16,235 nucleotides of DNA from Thermoplasmata archaeon (GTDB lineage Archaea > Thermoplasmatota > Thermoplasmata > Thermoplasmatales > Thermoplasmataceae): the NCBI GenBank assembly GCA_021797055.1, contig JAKAAI010000040.1:1-16235 (forward strand). Reading direction: 5' to 3'. The position numbers and the translations under genes were made by a program. Below, piece by piece: positions 1-6,616 of this stretch. Within the stretch, counting starts at the first letter, position 1. Each line of letters begins with the position of its first letter. The notes under the pieces are model-generated. The model was not told the DNA's origin. It did no database searches and saw only the letters and a program-made list of their open reading frames with translations.

Positions 1-71
1 GGATCATAATATGTTCCCAGACCAAAGGGCGATACTTTAAATCCGGTATTTCCGAACTCCTTGTATTCCAT
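1..71 (-). CDS. Aldo/keto reductase, N-terminal fragment (cut by window edge)
   Basis: Only the first 23 codons are present; the gene runs off the left edge. The peptide begins MEYKEFGNTGFKVSPFGLGT, which closely matches the start of aldo/keto reductases (first beta strands of the TIM barrel, pattern Y-x-x-G-x-T-G-x-K-V-S-x-x-G-L-G-T). The ATG at 71-69 is preceded by GGAGG at 80-76, a good archaeal Shine-Dalgarno, and an in-frame stop lies a little further upstream, so the start is well fixed. Family members are NAD(P)H-dependent carbonyl reductases; the substrate cannot be told from this piece. It follows the glycosyltransferase gene on the same strand after 47 bp and is probably the third gene of that transcript. 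The catalytic Asp-Tyr-Lys-His residues lie outside the window. Confidence 0.75.
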   Translation of the reverse strand, partial: MEYKEFGNTGFKVSPFGLGTYYD

Positions 72-75
72 CCAA

Positions 76-80
76 CCTCC
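76..80 (-). promoter_or_regulatory. Shine-Dalgarno of the aldo/keto reductase gene
   Basis: GGAGG on the minus strand, four bases before the ATG at 71. It is complementary to the archaeal 16S 3' end and supports translation of this gene from within a longer transcript. Confidence 0.6.
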
Positions 81-118
81 ATCGATTATATCATAATAGA
101 TGTTGTCTCATCGCGGTT

Positions 119-994
119 CTAGTCTCTCTGCTTAGTTGATTCAGCAAATTTCCAAATGACAGGGTTTGACCTCATACTGTATGTCTTTGATCGCAGGATT
201 GAAATCAATTCCAAACACATTAGAGGTAGGATGTAGATTGCAAGTTTTGGTCTTGAGAACATCGCGGTCAAGATTGAACTGCAGAAGTTAACGGGATCTT
301 CGAGAGCTAAGAAATCCAGAACTTTTGGGCTAAACCCAAATTGCTTCATCTGCCGGTGACCGAAGATTACACGTTCCCTCTGTATTATGTAATCTCTTAC
401 ATTATCAGGGACTAAATTCCTCACGATCGGATATTCGCTGAAAACGACATTGTAACCTGAAGATCTGATCTCCATGCATATGAACTCCTCATCGTTCACC
501 ACTTGGGGGATTCGCTTGATTAAATTGGTTCTGAATATCACTAGTTCACCACCATGAACTCCTTCACCCTTCCTGCTAATAATCCGGAGAAAACTGTCTC
601 TTATGTGCCATAATAATTCACCGGTTTTGTTAACTATACTGGGCCTTTCAGTCGGGATGACCGGTGGCACGATCGCACCTACATTATTGTGAAATTGTGA
701 AATTATTCTCTTGACCTCGAAAGAAGATACCTGGATGTCAGATGACATCATGAATAAAATATCCCCCTTCAAAAAATTCCTTGCTGCATTGAAAGCAGAT
801 GGTTTTCCCAGTCTTCTGTTCTCCCTTACAAGGGTTACCCTGCCAGAGTACTGCTCAAGGAAACTGTAGGCTACGGAATTGGATGAACCATAAGATACCA
901 CAATCTGGTCAAAACCGGCGTCTAAAATTACTGGTATTAGGTTTCTGAGACCAATTTCGTCGTCATATGAAAAAACAAGTGCTTCTGCTATCAT
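119..994 (-). CDS. Family 2-like glycosyltransferase (GT-A fold)
   Basis: A 291-residue protein with the order of motifs seen in GT2 enzymes, which transfer a sugar from a nucleotide- or dolichol-linked donor at the cytosolic membrane face. Visible are an N-terminal strand/loop with Y-D-D (10-12), GKPSAFNAA at 63-71 (the usual GK-x-x-A-x-N), SSDIQV at 84-89 at the DxD position, NDEE at 167-170 and Q-R-E-R-V at 205-209, like the Q-x-x-R-W region. The metal-site motif reads D-I-Q rather than D-x-D, so one usual acidic residue is missing. A hydrophobic segment at 248-267 may anchor it to the membrane. Its ATG overlaps the stop of the upstream nucleotidyltransferase gene (ATGA, 991-994), and AGGTGA at 1006-1001 is a well-spaced ribosome binding site. 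Acceptor and sugar are unknown. Confidence 0.8.
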   Translation of the reverse strand: MIAEALVFSYDDEIGLRNLIPVILDAGFDQIVVSYGSSNSVAYSFLEQYSGRVTLVRENRRLGKPSAFNAARNFLKGDILFMMSSDIQVSSFEVKRIISQFHNNVGAIVPPVIPTERPSIVNKTGELLWHIRDSFLRIISRKGEGVHGGELVIFRTNLIKRIPQVVNDEEFICMEIRSSGYNVVFSEYPIVRNLVPDNVRDYIIQRERVIFGHRQMKQFGFSPKVLDFLALEDPVNFCSSILTAMFSRPKLAIYILPLMCLELISILRSKTYSMRSNPVIWKFAESTKQRD

Positions 995-1632
995 GAAGAC
1001 TCACCTGACGCCATCCTTTTAAGCATCCGGTATTTTTCTGAGTCAAGTATAAAATAATCCTTCGAAGTGAGCGTTTTGAATGCTTCCGCCGATTTGCCGT
1101 TCTTTTTAAGTGTCATATTAACGAAAAATCCCTTCAGTAGGAGGAATGATGACATTGCTGAAAATAGAACTGCCCTGCGGATGCTCAGTCTGCTTTCCTG
1201 ACTTCTTTCGTTAAAAATATTTCCCTTTTTTCCCATTATGGAAAGCAAATATCTATAAAAATCATGACCGTGGACAGGTATTACATGATTGGCGTCTGAT
1301 ATGATCAGATCTTCTTCTATATTGGAAAAATAATGTATTGCATATGACTTAGACATACATAGAGAGATGCATATATCGTGCATCTTAAGTGATCGTCTGA
1401 GAAGAAATGCACGTGCAATAACACTCCATAAGGCATCGTCTTCAGTTATGAGAAAAATATCAACATCATCATTCTCCTTTGGTTCGTAGGATACGGACCC
1501 GCTGATTCCAGCAAAAACGATTGTATCCTGACGCAGTTTGTCGAGGAATTCAAGACCGTATTTAATTTTGGATAGTTTTAGATCTGATTCCGAACAGCTC
1601 CGGTCACTTGATGTTTCCCTGGAACCTGACAT
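991..1632 (-). CDS. Nucleotidyltransferase-fold protein (pol-beta superfamily)
   Basis: A 213-residue soluble protein. Residues 45-58 contain G-S, nine residues, then D-V-D, the hallmark of the DNA polymerase beta-like nucleotidyltransferase superfamily (minimal nucleotidyltransferases, kanamycin nucleotidyltransferase and relatives). A likely third carboxylate is D86, in the strand MHDICIS. The first 23 residues are Ser/Asp-rich and look disordered. The C-terminal part (about 145-213) is helical and basic. Such proteins move a nucleoside monophosphate to a small molecule, RNA or protein; the target cannot be told here. It is the first gene of a minus-strand unit, and its 3' end overlaps the glycosyltransferase start by 4 bp, implying coupled translation. 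An AT-rich stretch (AATATCT, about 1654-1660) lies 22-28 bp before the ATG, compatible with a leaderless transcript. Fold assignment is fairly sure, function is not. Confidence 0.7.
   Translation of the reverse strand: MSGSRETSSDRSCSESDLKLSKIKYGLEFLDKLRQDTIVFAGISGSVSYEPKENDDVDIFLITEDDALWSVIARAFLLRRSLKMHDICISLCMSKSYAIHYFSNIEEDLIISDANHVIPVHGHDFYRYLLSIMGKKGNIFNERSQESRLSIRRAVLFSAMSSFLLLKGFFVNMTLKKNGKSAEAFKTLTSKDYFILDSEKYRMLKRMASGESS
1001..1006 (-). promoter_or_regulatory. Shine-Dalgarno of the glycosyltransferase gene
   Basis: AGGTGA on the minus strand, six bases before the ATG at 994 and inside the 3' end of the upstream gene. It matches the AGGAGGTGAT complement of archaeal 16S rRNA. Confidence 0.55.
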
Positions 1633-1716
1633 TTAACTTTATTATCAAATCAGAGATATTACCCTTTTGCTTCTATTATCATTGTATAGGAAAAATTTTC
1701 TGCTTTTCACTAAAAA

Positions 1717-1725
1717 TGTTTATTC
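1717..1725 (+). promoter_or_regulatory. Possible TATA box for the small membrane protein gene
   Basis: TGTTTATTC is centred about 26 bp before the GTG at 1747, the spacing expected for a leaderless archaeal transcript. The match to a TATA consensus is modest. The gap at 1633-1746 should also hold the promoter of the divergent nucleotidyltransferase gene. Confidence 0.35.
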
Positions 1726-1746
1726 TCAATCTTTCGATAACTGATT

Positions 1747-2163
1747 GTGAAACGCTTTAAACTTGAGGTGTTTTCCCTGATGCTTGCAATTCAGATCTCA
1801 GCAGGTCTGTACCTTACTTTCTTTGATTCAATTCTTAAAACGTTCGGTTATATTCACTGGCTTGCACTGATTGGCTACCTAGCACTGGACATTATTCTGT
1901 TGTCTCTTCTCGTCCTGACAAGGAAAAATGTGATGACCAGATATATTGGCTTTTTTTCAGCCCTTGGAACAGTAGCCATGGTGGCAGATGCACTTCTGGG
2001 CCTCCCCGTTTCTAAATACAAAACAACTTCAATAAATGCGATTGCCTATTTATTTGGCTTTGGTGCTTCCGGGACGGGGAGTTCTTTTGGAGTTTCATTC
2101 GCCTTCACCACGCTTCTTATATCATCTGGATTGACGGCGGTGCTTGCTTCCGGCAGATTTTGA
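1747..2163 (+). CDS. Small four-helix integral membrane protein, function unknown
   Basis: I do not recognise this 138-residue protein. It is almost wholly hydrophobic, with about four membrane segments (near residues 9-30, 37-58, 66-86 and 115-135), a basic patch between helices two and three (RKNVMTRY) and a Gly/Ser-rich stretch (GFGASGTGSSFG) before the last helix. There are no clear catalytic or metal-binding residues in conserved-looking positions. The start chosen is GTG at 1747, because a TATA-like element sits about 26 bp upstream and the first residues MKRFK make a good positive-inside flank; an in-frame ATG at 1780 would shorten it by 11 residues and cut into helix one. It lies 52 bp before the M61 peptidase gene on the same strand and may be transcribed with it. 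No function is proposed. Confidence 0.65.
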   Translation: MKRFKLEVFSLMLAIQISAGLYLTFFDSILKTFGYIHWLALIGYLALDIILLSLLVLTRKNVMTRYIGFFSALGTVAMVADALLGLPVSKYKTTSINAIAYLFGFGASGTGSSFGVSFAFTTLLISSGLTAVLASGRF

Positions 2164-2215
2164 AATCTTAGGACAAGTTTTAAATTGATCCGTATTTTAT
2201 TCTTCCGACAGAGCA

Positions 2216-3973
2216 ATGAAGATGACTTACTTTGTAAATATAGAAAAACCTCATCTGCAGATGTTCCATGTTGAAATGGTAATTGAGGAGATAACTGAGA
2301 GTGAGATTACACTTACGATGCCGGCATGGACACCTGGCAGTTATCTGATTCGTGACTTTTCCAAAAACATCAGGAAATTTGCGGCCTGTGGGAAGGATGG
2401 GACGCCACTGGAAAATAAGAAAAAGGACAAGCTCAGCTGGAAAGTTGCCACTGGAGGCAGAACAGAGCTGCGCATATCATACAGCGTATACGCTGACGAG
2501 CTTAGTGTCAGGACATCCCACATGGATGCATCACACGCCTTTATCCTCGGAACAAGTCTCTTTATGTACATGGAAGGCTACAAAGATCAGACTGTTGAGG
2601 TCGATCTTCACCTTCCTGAAGGATGGCATGCAACAACCGCCCTCGATAAGATTGGAGATGGCAGATACCGGGCAACGAATTACGACATACTTGTGGATTC
2701 ACCAATCGAGGCCGGTACCCATGAAGATTATTCATTCACGGTCGATGGAAAAGAACATGCAATTGCTCTCTACGGTGTAAAGGGTATTAATTTTGAAAGG
2801 CAGGTTGCAGACATCAAAAAGATTGCCGAGACCGCTATAAAGGTGTTCGAGCATGTGCCATTCAAGAGATATGTATTCATCATACATGCATATCCTGGAG
2901 CTCAGGGGGGAGGTCTGGAACACAGCAATTCCTGTGTCATATCGGCAGATATTTATAACATAATACCGGGTGAGAAATATGATCGTTTCCTCTCTGTCGT
3001 ATCACACGAGTATTTTCATGCATGGAACGTAAAGCGAATCAGGCCAGTAGAGCTTGGTCCTTTCAATTACCGCGAGGAAAATTACACCACCATGCTGTGG
3101 TTTTCTGAGGGATTCACAGAATATTTCGGGAACCTGATACTTTATCGTTCAGGTCTGATTGACAGGAAAAGATACTTTGAACTGATATCGAACATGATCC
3201 ATGACATTGAAACACTTCCAGGAGCTCTTGAAACTTCGCTTGCCGATTCTTCTTTTGACACATGGATAAGACTCTACAAGCCATCGCCAGACGATATGAA
3301 CAGTTATGTTTCCTACTATCTCAAAGGAAATGCTGCCGGTTTATTGCTGAATATAAACATGATAGCATCAACATCCGGTTCGGTAACAATTGATTCGCTT
3401 ATGAAAGCTCTATACGAGAGATTTCGAAAGGACGGGAAGGGTATAACAGAAAAGGACATAATTAACATAACAAATGATCTCACCTCTCTGGATTTCAGGG
3501 AATTCTTCCAGAGATATATCAGAGGTACTGATAAGATCGACTTTGACAGTGAACTATCCAGGGTAGGTCTTTCAATTGCCAGAAAATCAACATGGAACAG
3601 TTCTGGCTCGAATCTGTCCACAACTGGGATGCTCTTAAAGAAAGAAAACTGTTCATTCCGGGTATATTCCGTTCTCAGAGGCTGGCCTTCCTATGATGCT
3701 GGAATAAACGCGGGAGATGAGATTGTAGCGGTCAACGGAAACAGATTTACGGATACAAACACAAAATCACCTGGCAAGAATTCCTTTTTTCTGTTTGATG
3801 CGCTTATTGTCAGCCCTGGGACGGACGTCAACCTGAGCGTCTTCAGAAGAAACTCTCTGATATCTTTGACTGTCAGGACTGCACCACCACCCAACGACAG
3901 CTACGAGATAAATGAGAACGAAAAGTTATCGCCCGATGCAGCGAGGTATCTTGAAGTCCTTCTTGCAAAATAG
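2216..3973 (+). CDS. M61-family metallopeptidase with PDZ domain (glycyl aminopeptidase-like)
   Basis: A 585-residue zinc peptidase. The family signature is plain: HEYFH at 264-268 followed by AWNVKRIRP, the third zinc ligand E298 in W-F-S-E-G-F-T-E-Y, and the exopeptidase-type GGLEHSNS at 232-239. The N-terminal 180 residues are beta-rich and begin with the family's typical W-T-P-G-S-Y-L-I-R-D (38-47). A PDZ-like domain follows near 470-560, with A-G-I-N-A-G-D-E-I-V-A-V-N-G. Length and domain order are those of complete M61 proteins. There is no signal peptide, so it should act in the cytosol, probably trimming peptides from the N-terminus; M61 enzymes characterised in bacteria prefer Gly/Ala. 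The start is the first ATG (2216), with a second at 2222. A TTTAAATT element near 2180 may be its own TATA box. It ends 2 bp from the convergent ACT-protein gene. Confidence 0.92.
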   Translation: MKMTYFVNIEKPHLQMFHVEMVIEEITESEITLTMPAWTPGSYLIRDFSKNIRKFAACGKDGTPLENKKKDKLSWKVATGGRTELRISYSVYADELSVRTSHMDASHAFILGTSLFMYMEGYKDQTVEVDLHLPEGWHATTALDKIGDGRYRATNYDILVDSPIEAGTHEDYSFTVDGKEHAIALYGVKGINFERQVADIKKIAETAIKVFEHVPFKRYVFIIHAYPGAQGGGLEHSNSCVISADIYNIIPGEKYDRFLSVVSHEYFHAWNVKRIRPVELGPFNYREENYTTMLWFSEGFTEYFGNLILYRSGLIDRKRYFELISNMIHDIETLPGALETSLADSSFDTWIRLYKPSPDDMNSYVSYYLKGNAAGLLLNINMIASTSGSVTIDSLMKALYERFRKDGKGITEKDIINITNDLTSLDFREFFQRYIRGTDKIDFDSELSRVGLSIARKSTWNSSGSNLSTTGMLLKKENCSFRVYSVLRGWPSYDAGINAGDEIVAVNGNRFTDTNTKSPGKNSFFLFDALIVSPGTDVNLSVFRRNSLISLTVRTAPPPNDSYEINENEKLSPDAARYLEVLLAK

Positions 3974-3975
3974 CC

Positions 3976-4491
3976 TCACATCAGTTGGACAGCTGCAACT
4001 CCATTTATCTTCCTCATCTCCGGCAGCAGGTCAGCAGGTACCGGCCTGTCTGTCACTATTATGGCTGTGGGTTTATCTGTCAGTTCAGGATCATCTGCAA
4101 TGACCTGCCTCACGTTTATACCCCGCATGGCAACTATGGTAAGTGCGGATGCGATGATTCCGGGTCGATCCTGTTGTTCTGGTATGATCCGTATGACGCC
4201 TAGGCCCATTTTGGACGATGAAACGCCAAGGTTTGCCACCGGCACAAGATCGGAAAAAAAAGCAAGTAGCTGCGGATCACCGGCTATATGGTTAACGGCT
4301 CCTATCACAACCCTCCTGTCAACATGTACTGCCCTGGAAATCTGCCCCGCTGACATCTCTATGTCTCCACAGTGAATCTGATAGACCCCGTCCAGCCCCT
4401 TTCTTATACTGAGGCCCAGCTGGAGAAGTGTCTGTGCTACCTTCAACTGAGAAGGGAGTCCATTGAATTTTTCCTTAAGTATGGGCCACAT
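3976..4491 (-). CDS. HTH-ACT domain predicted regulator of amino-acid metabolism
   Basis: A 171-residue protein resembling the archaeal family described as predicted regulators of amino-acid metabolism containing an ACT domain (COG2150-like). Residues 15-75 are helical and fit a helix-turn-helix (S-A-G-Q-I-S-R-A-V-H-V-D-R-R-V-V-I-G at 47-64). Residues 97-171 form an ACT domain: strand GLGVIRIIP, then E-Q-Q-D-R-P-G-I-I-A (Asp-Arg-Pro-Gly is the usual ligand-loop motif), helix, strands, and a final G-V-A-A-V-Q-L. ACT domains bind amino acids, so it probably senses one and alters DNA binding; the ligand is unknown. It is the last gene of the GAPDH-radA operon. Its ATG comes 5 bp after the radA stop with no Shine-Dalgarno, so translation probably depends on radA. 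Confidence 0.78.
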   Translation of the reverse strand: MWPILKEKFNGLPSQLKVAQTLLQLGLSIRKGLDGVYQIHCGDIEMSAGQISRAVHVDRRVVIGAVNHIAGDPQLLAFFSDLVPVANLGVSSSKMGLGVIRIIPEQQDRPGIIASALTIVAMRGINVRQVIADDPELTDKPTAIIVTDRPVPADLLPEMRKINGVAAVQLM

Positions 4492-4496
4492 GATGA

Positions 4497-5486
4497 CTAG
4501 GATGGTGGATCTGTTATACCATCTTCCGATACCTGTATGACCACTTCGCCCTCTGGAAGGCTGGGTGAGTCAATAAGCCGCGCAATCCTTCTACCCGCTT
4601 TAGACTTTCTAAGGTATATCCTGAAAGTCGCTGTATGACCAACGATGTTCCCGCCTATCGGTGCAGTTGGATCACCAAAAAATACATCCGGCCTGGCGGA
4701 GACCTGGTTGGTGACTGCTATAACAGCATTGTTTAGAAGCCCGAATTTGAGGAGATCATGCATGTGTCTGTTGAGGAGCTGCTGTCTCTCAGCGAGCGAC
4801 CCCCTACCCATATATTCAGCCCTGAAATGGGATGTTAGTGAATCAACTATCAGGAGCCTTATGTTCTTGCCCTTCGCTTCATCAAGTGCCTTTTCTGCGA
4901 GAAGGATCTGATGGTGTGAATTATATGCCCTGGCCACCTGTATTCTTCTGAGTGTTTCATCTGGATCCAATCCGCGCGCCTTGGCCATCTGAACTATTCT
5001 TTCCGGGCGAAAAGTGTTTTCTGTATCGATGATCAAAACGTCACAGTTGAAGCCGTTCATATCTTCAGGAGCTGTAGCGTTGACAGCAAGCTGCTGCATT
5101 ATCTGTGTCTTTCCGGATCCAAATTCGCCAAAAAATTCTGTAATGGATTGCGTTTCGAGACCGCCTCCAAGCAACTGATCAAGACCATGCGAGCCGGTAG
5201 TCAGTTTCTTGACCTGCTCCCTCCTTTTCATAATCTCTTCACCAGTTTCGAAGTTACCAACATCTGCAAATTTTCTGGCAGCTGCTATTATCTTGATTGC
5301 GGCACCTTCCCCAATACCCGCTACCTCTGATAGATCTTTTGGTGAAGCGACCGCAAGCATCATTACATCGTCATAACCGGTTTCCCGAAGCTTCTCGGCG
5401 GTTGCCTCTCCTACGCCCGGGAGATCCTCTATTTCTACTTTTTTCTCCGTATTTTCTGCCCTGTCTGCCTTATCTTCTTTAGCCAA
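4497..5486 (-). CDS. radA: DNA repair and recombination protein RadA
   Basis: The archaeal RecA/Rad51 recombinase, which forms ATP-dependent filaments on single-stranded DNA and drives strand exchange. From the TTG start it is 329 residues, normal for RadA. In order: a helix-hairpin-helix N-terminal domain (D-L-P-G-V-G at 21-26, then A-G-I-G-E-G at 56-61), linker F79-E-T-G (the F-x-x-[AG] polymerisation contact), [15 protein letters not shown] at 95-109, Walker A GEFGSGKT at 120-127, Walker B LLIVD at 211-215, and the DNA-binding loop region around 222-285. No intein interrupts it. The reading frame stays open to 5573, but TTG 5486-5484 is chosen because GGAGGAG lies at 5499-5493, the length then fits the family, and the longer form would sit 95 bp inside the GAPDH gene. 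The start overlaps the GAPDH stop (TTGGCTAA). Confidence 0.95.
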   Translation of the reverse strand: MAKEDKADRAENTEKKVEIEDLPGVGEATAEKLRETGYDDVMMLAVASPKDLSEVAGIGEGAAIKIIAAARKFADVGNFETGEEIMKRREQVKKLTTGSHGLDQLLGGGLETQSITEFFGEFGSGKTQIMQQLAVNATAPEDMNGFNCDVLIIDTENTFRPERIVQMAKARGLDPDETLRRIQVARAYNSHHQILLAEKALDEAKGKNIRLLIVDSLTSHFRAEYMGRGSLAERQQLLNRHMHDLLKFGLLNNAVIAVTNQVSARPDVFFGDPTAPIGGNIVGHTATFRIYLRKSKAGRRIARLIDSPSLPEGEVVIQVSEDGITDPPS

Positions 5487-6498
5487 ATAATTCTCCTCCA
5501 ATTCTGAGAGCGCTATCTGTTCTCGATATAGAATCTTCTCTGTCACAAAGATTGAACATCGCCCTGATTGCATCTATATTCTCAGGTACGACGTCACTTT
5601 CCTGATGGACTGCCTGTATGAAGTTGATTCTGGTTCCAGTGACCTTTATGCTCTCTTTCCAAACGAAAATCTCGAAAAGGTCACCCCTTTTCCTCCCCAA
5701 CTCACGGGCATAATCCATTACCTGAGCTGTTGAGGATTTACCATCCTTTCCAGTTGAAACTATTATCCTTTTCTTTGCAGAAAGAGCTGCAACTATATCC
5801 TCTGCTTTTGCAGTATTCGATAGAACAGCATTGACGACATGAACATGCATCAGTGTTGTTGGCGCCTTTACTGCAACTGTCTGCACATTCAGTCCAGGCA
5901 TGACTGTCATCAGATCAGGGCCGTGATGCGACGGAAAAGAGAGACCTGGTTCAAGTGCGTTTATTGGTCCCTTGGTGCTGTCATTCTGATCCGTTGCTCT
6001 TCTGATAAGAGTGGCATATGCAGACTCTATACCGGCAGTATCCCTGATAGTGGATAATGTTCTTGCCAGACCGGTTGTATTACAGGATACAACCCTCACG
6101 TATTTCTTTCCAACCGATGAATTAAAATTGGAATATGCGTTAAAACTTGCTTCCGCGATCTCTGCATCCTCCCCTCCCTGAAAGATTGCACGGACACCTG
6201 CATCTTTGTACTTTTTTAAGTTTGTTTCACCCATACCTTCAGGTGTAGCATCTATTACAACGTCGCAATCCTGTATCATATCATCTACTGTTCCGGCAGC
6301 ATCGATTCCAGCAGCCGAAAATGTTTCCATTGCCTTCCTATCCGGAACAAATATCTTGTAGTTCCTCGAGGCAATCTTAGCAACATAATCAGGCCTGGTT
6401 TTTGAGATTCCGACAACATTCATGTCATCCTGAAGCATCACGGCATCGGCAACCCTTCGCCCAATTGTTCCATAACCATTAATGGCGACATGAATCAT
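5479..6498 (-). CDS. gap: Glyceraldehyde-3-phosphate dehydrogenase, archaeal type II
   Basis: A 339-residue enzyme that interconverts glyceraldehyde 3-phosphate and 1,3-bisphosphoglycerate with NAD(P). The archaeal form shows an N-terminal Rossmann fold with [11 protein letters not shown] at 7-17, the strand [12 protein letters not shown] at 79-90, the catalytic cysteine C139 in [11 protein letters not shown], and [10 protein letters not shown] near 195-204. Full length; no alternative start. In archaea with a branched or non-phosphorylative Entner-Doudoroff route this enzyme serves mainly gluconeogenesis; that is family knowledge, not visible here. It is the lead gene of a three-gene operon with radA and the ACT regulator. 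A TATA element 26 bp upstream implies a leaderless mRNA, and a perfect 12-bp palindrome touches the start codon. Confidence 0.95.
   Translation of the reverse strand: MIHVAINGYGTIGRRVADAVMLQDDMNVVGISKTRPDYVAKIASRNYKIFVPDRKAMETFSAAGIDAAGTVDDMIQDCDVVIDATPEGMGETNLKKYKDAGVRAIFQGGEDAEIAEASFNAYSNFNSSVGKKYVRVVSCNTTGLARTLSTIRDTAGIESAYATLIRRATDQNDSTKGPINALEPGLSFPSHHGPDLMTVMPGLNVQTVAVKAPTTLMHVHVVNAVLSNTAKAEDIVAALSAKKRIIVSTGKDGKSSTAQVMDYARELGRKRGDLFEIFVWKESIKVTGTRINFIQAVHQESDVVPENIDAIRAMFNLCDREDSISRTDSALRIGGELFG
5493..5499 (-). promoter_or_regulatory. Shine-Dalgarno deciding the radA start
   Basis: GGAGGAG on the minus strand, six bases before TTG 5486. This strong complement to the 16S 3' end lies inside the last codons of the GAPDH gene and is the main reason for preferring the TTG over the upstream ATG at 5573. 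Confidence 0.75.
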
Positions 6499-6510
6499 TG
6501 ATCATGATCA
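6499..6510. repeat. Perfect 12-bp palindrome abutting the GAPDH start codon
   Basis: TGATCATGATCA is self-complementary over all 12 bases and lies between the TATA element (6519-6530) and the ATG at 6498, covering the expected transcription start. That is where an archaeal repressor would block polymerase. Operator function is inferred from position only. Confidence 0.45.
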
Positions 6511-6518
6511 CGAGTACT

Positions 6519-6530
6519 GATATAAAATAT
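6519..6530 (-). promoter_or_regulatory. TATA box of the GAPDH-radA-ACT operon
   Basis: ATATTTTATATC on the minus strand, centred about 26 bp before the ATG at 6498. Both match and spacing are good for an archaeal core promoter giving a leaderless transcript. The rest of the 6499-6616 gap shows no clear terminator for the upstream gene. Confidence 0.6.
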
Positions 6531-6616
6531 ACTCGGTTAATATTATATCACAGTGAATGCGATTTGTACACCAGCGGCTATATTGTATGCATAGATAATA
6601 GAAATTCAATCTTTAT

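Noticed and set aside
4497..5486. Intein or frameshift in radA
   Set aside because: Walker A and B and the loop regions are contiguous, with normal spacing and no inserted splicing motifs.
5487..5573. N-terminal extension of RadA to ATG 5573
   Set aside because: It overlaps GAPDH by 95 bp and gives an atypical RadA N-terminus; TTG 5486 has a strong Shine-Dalgarno and a normal family length.
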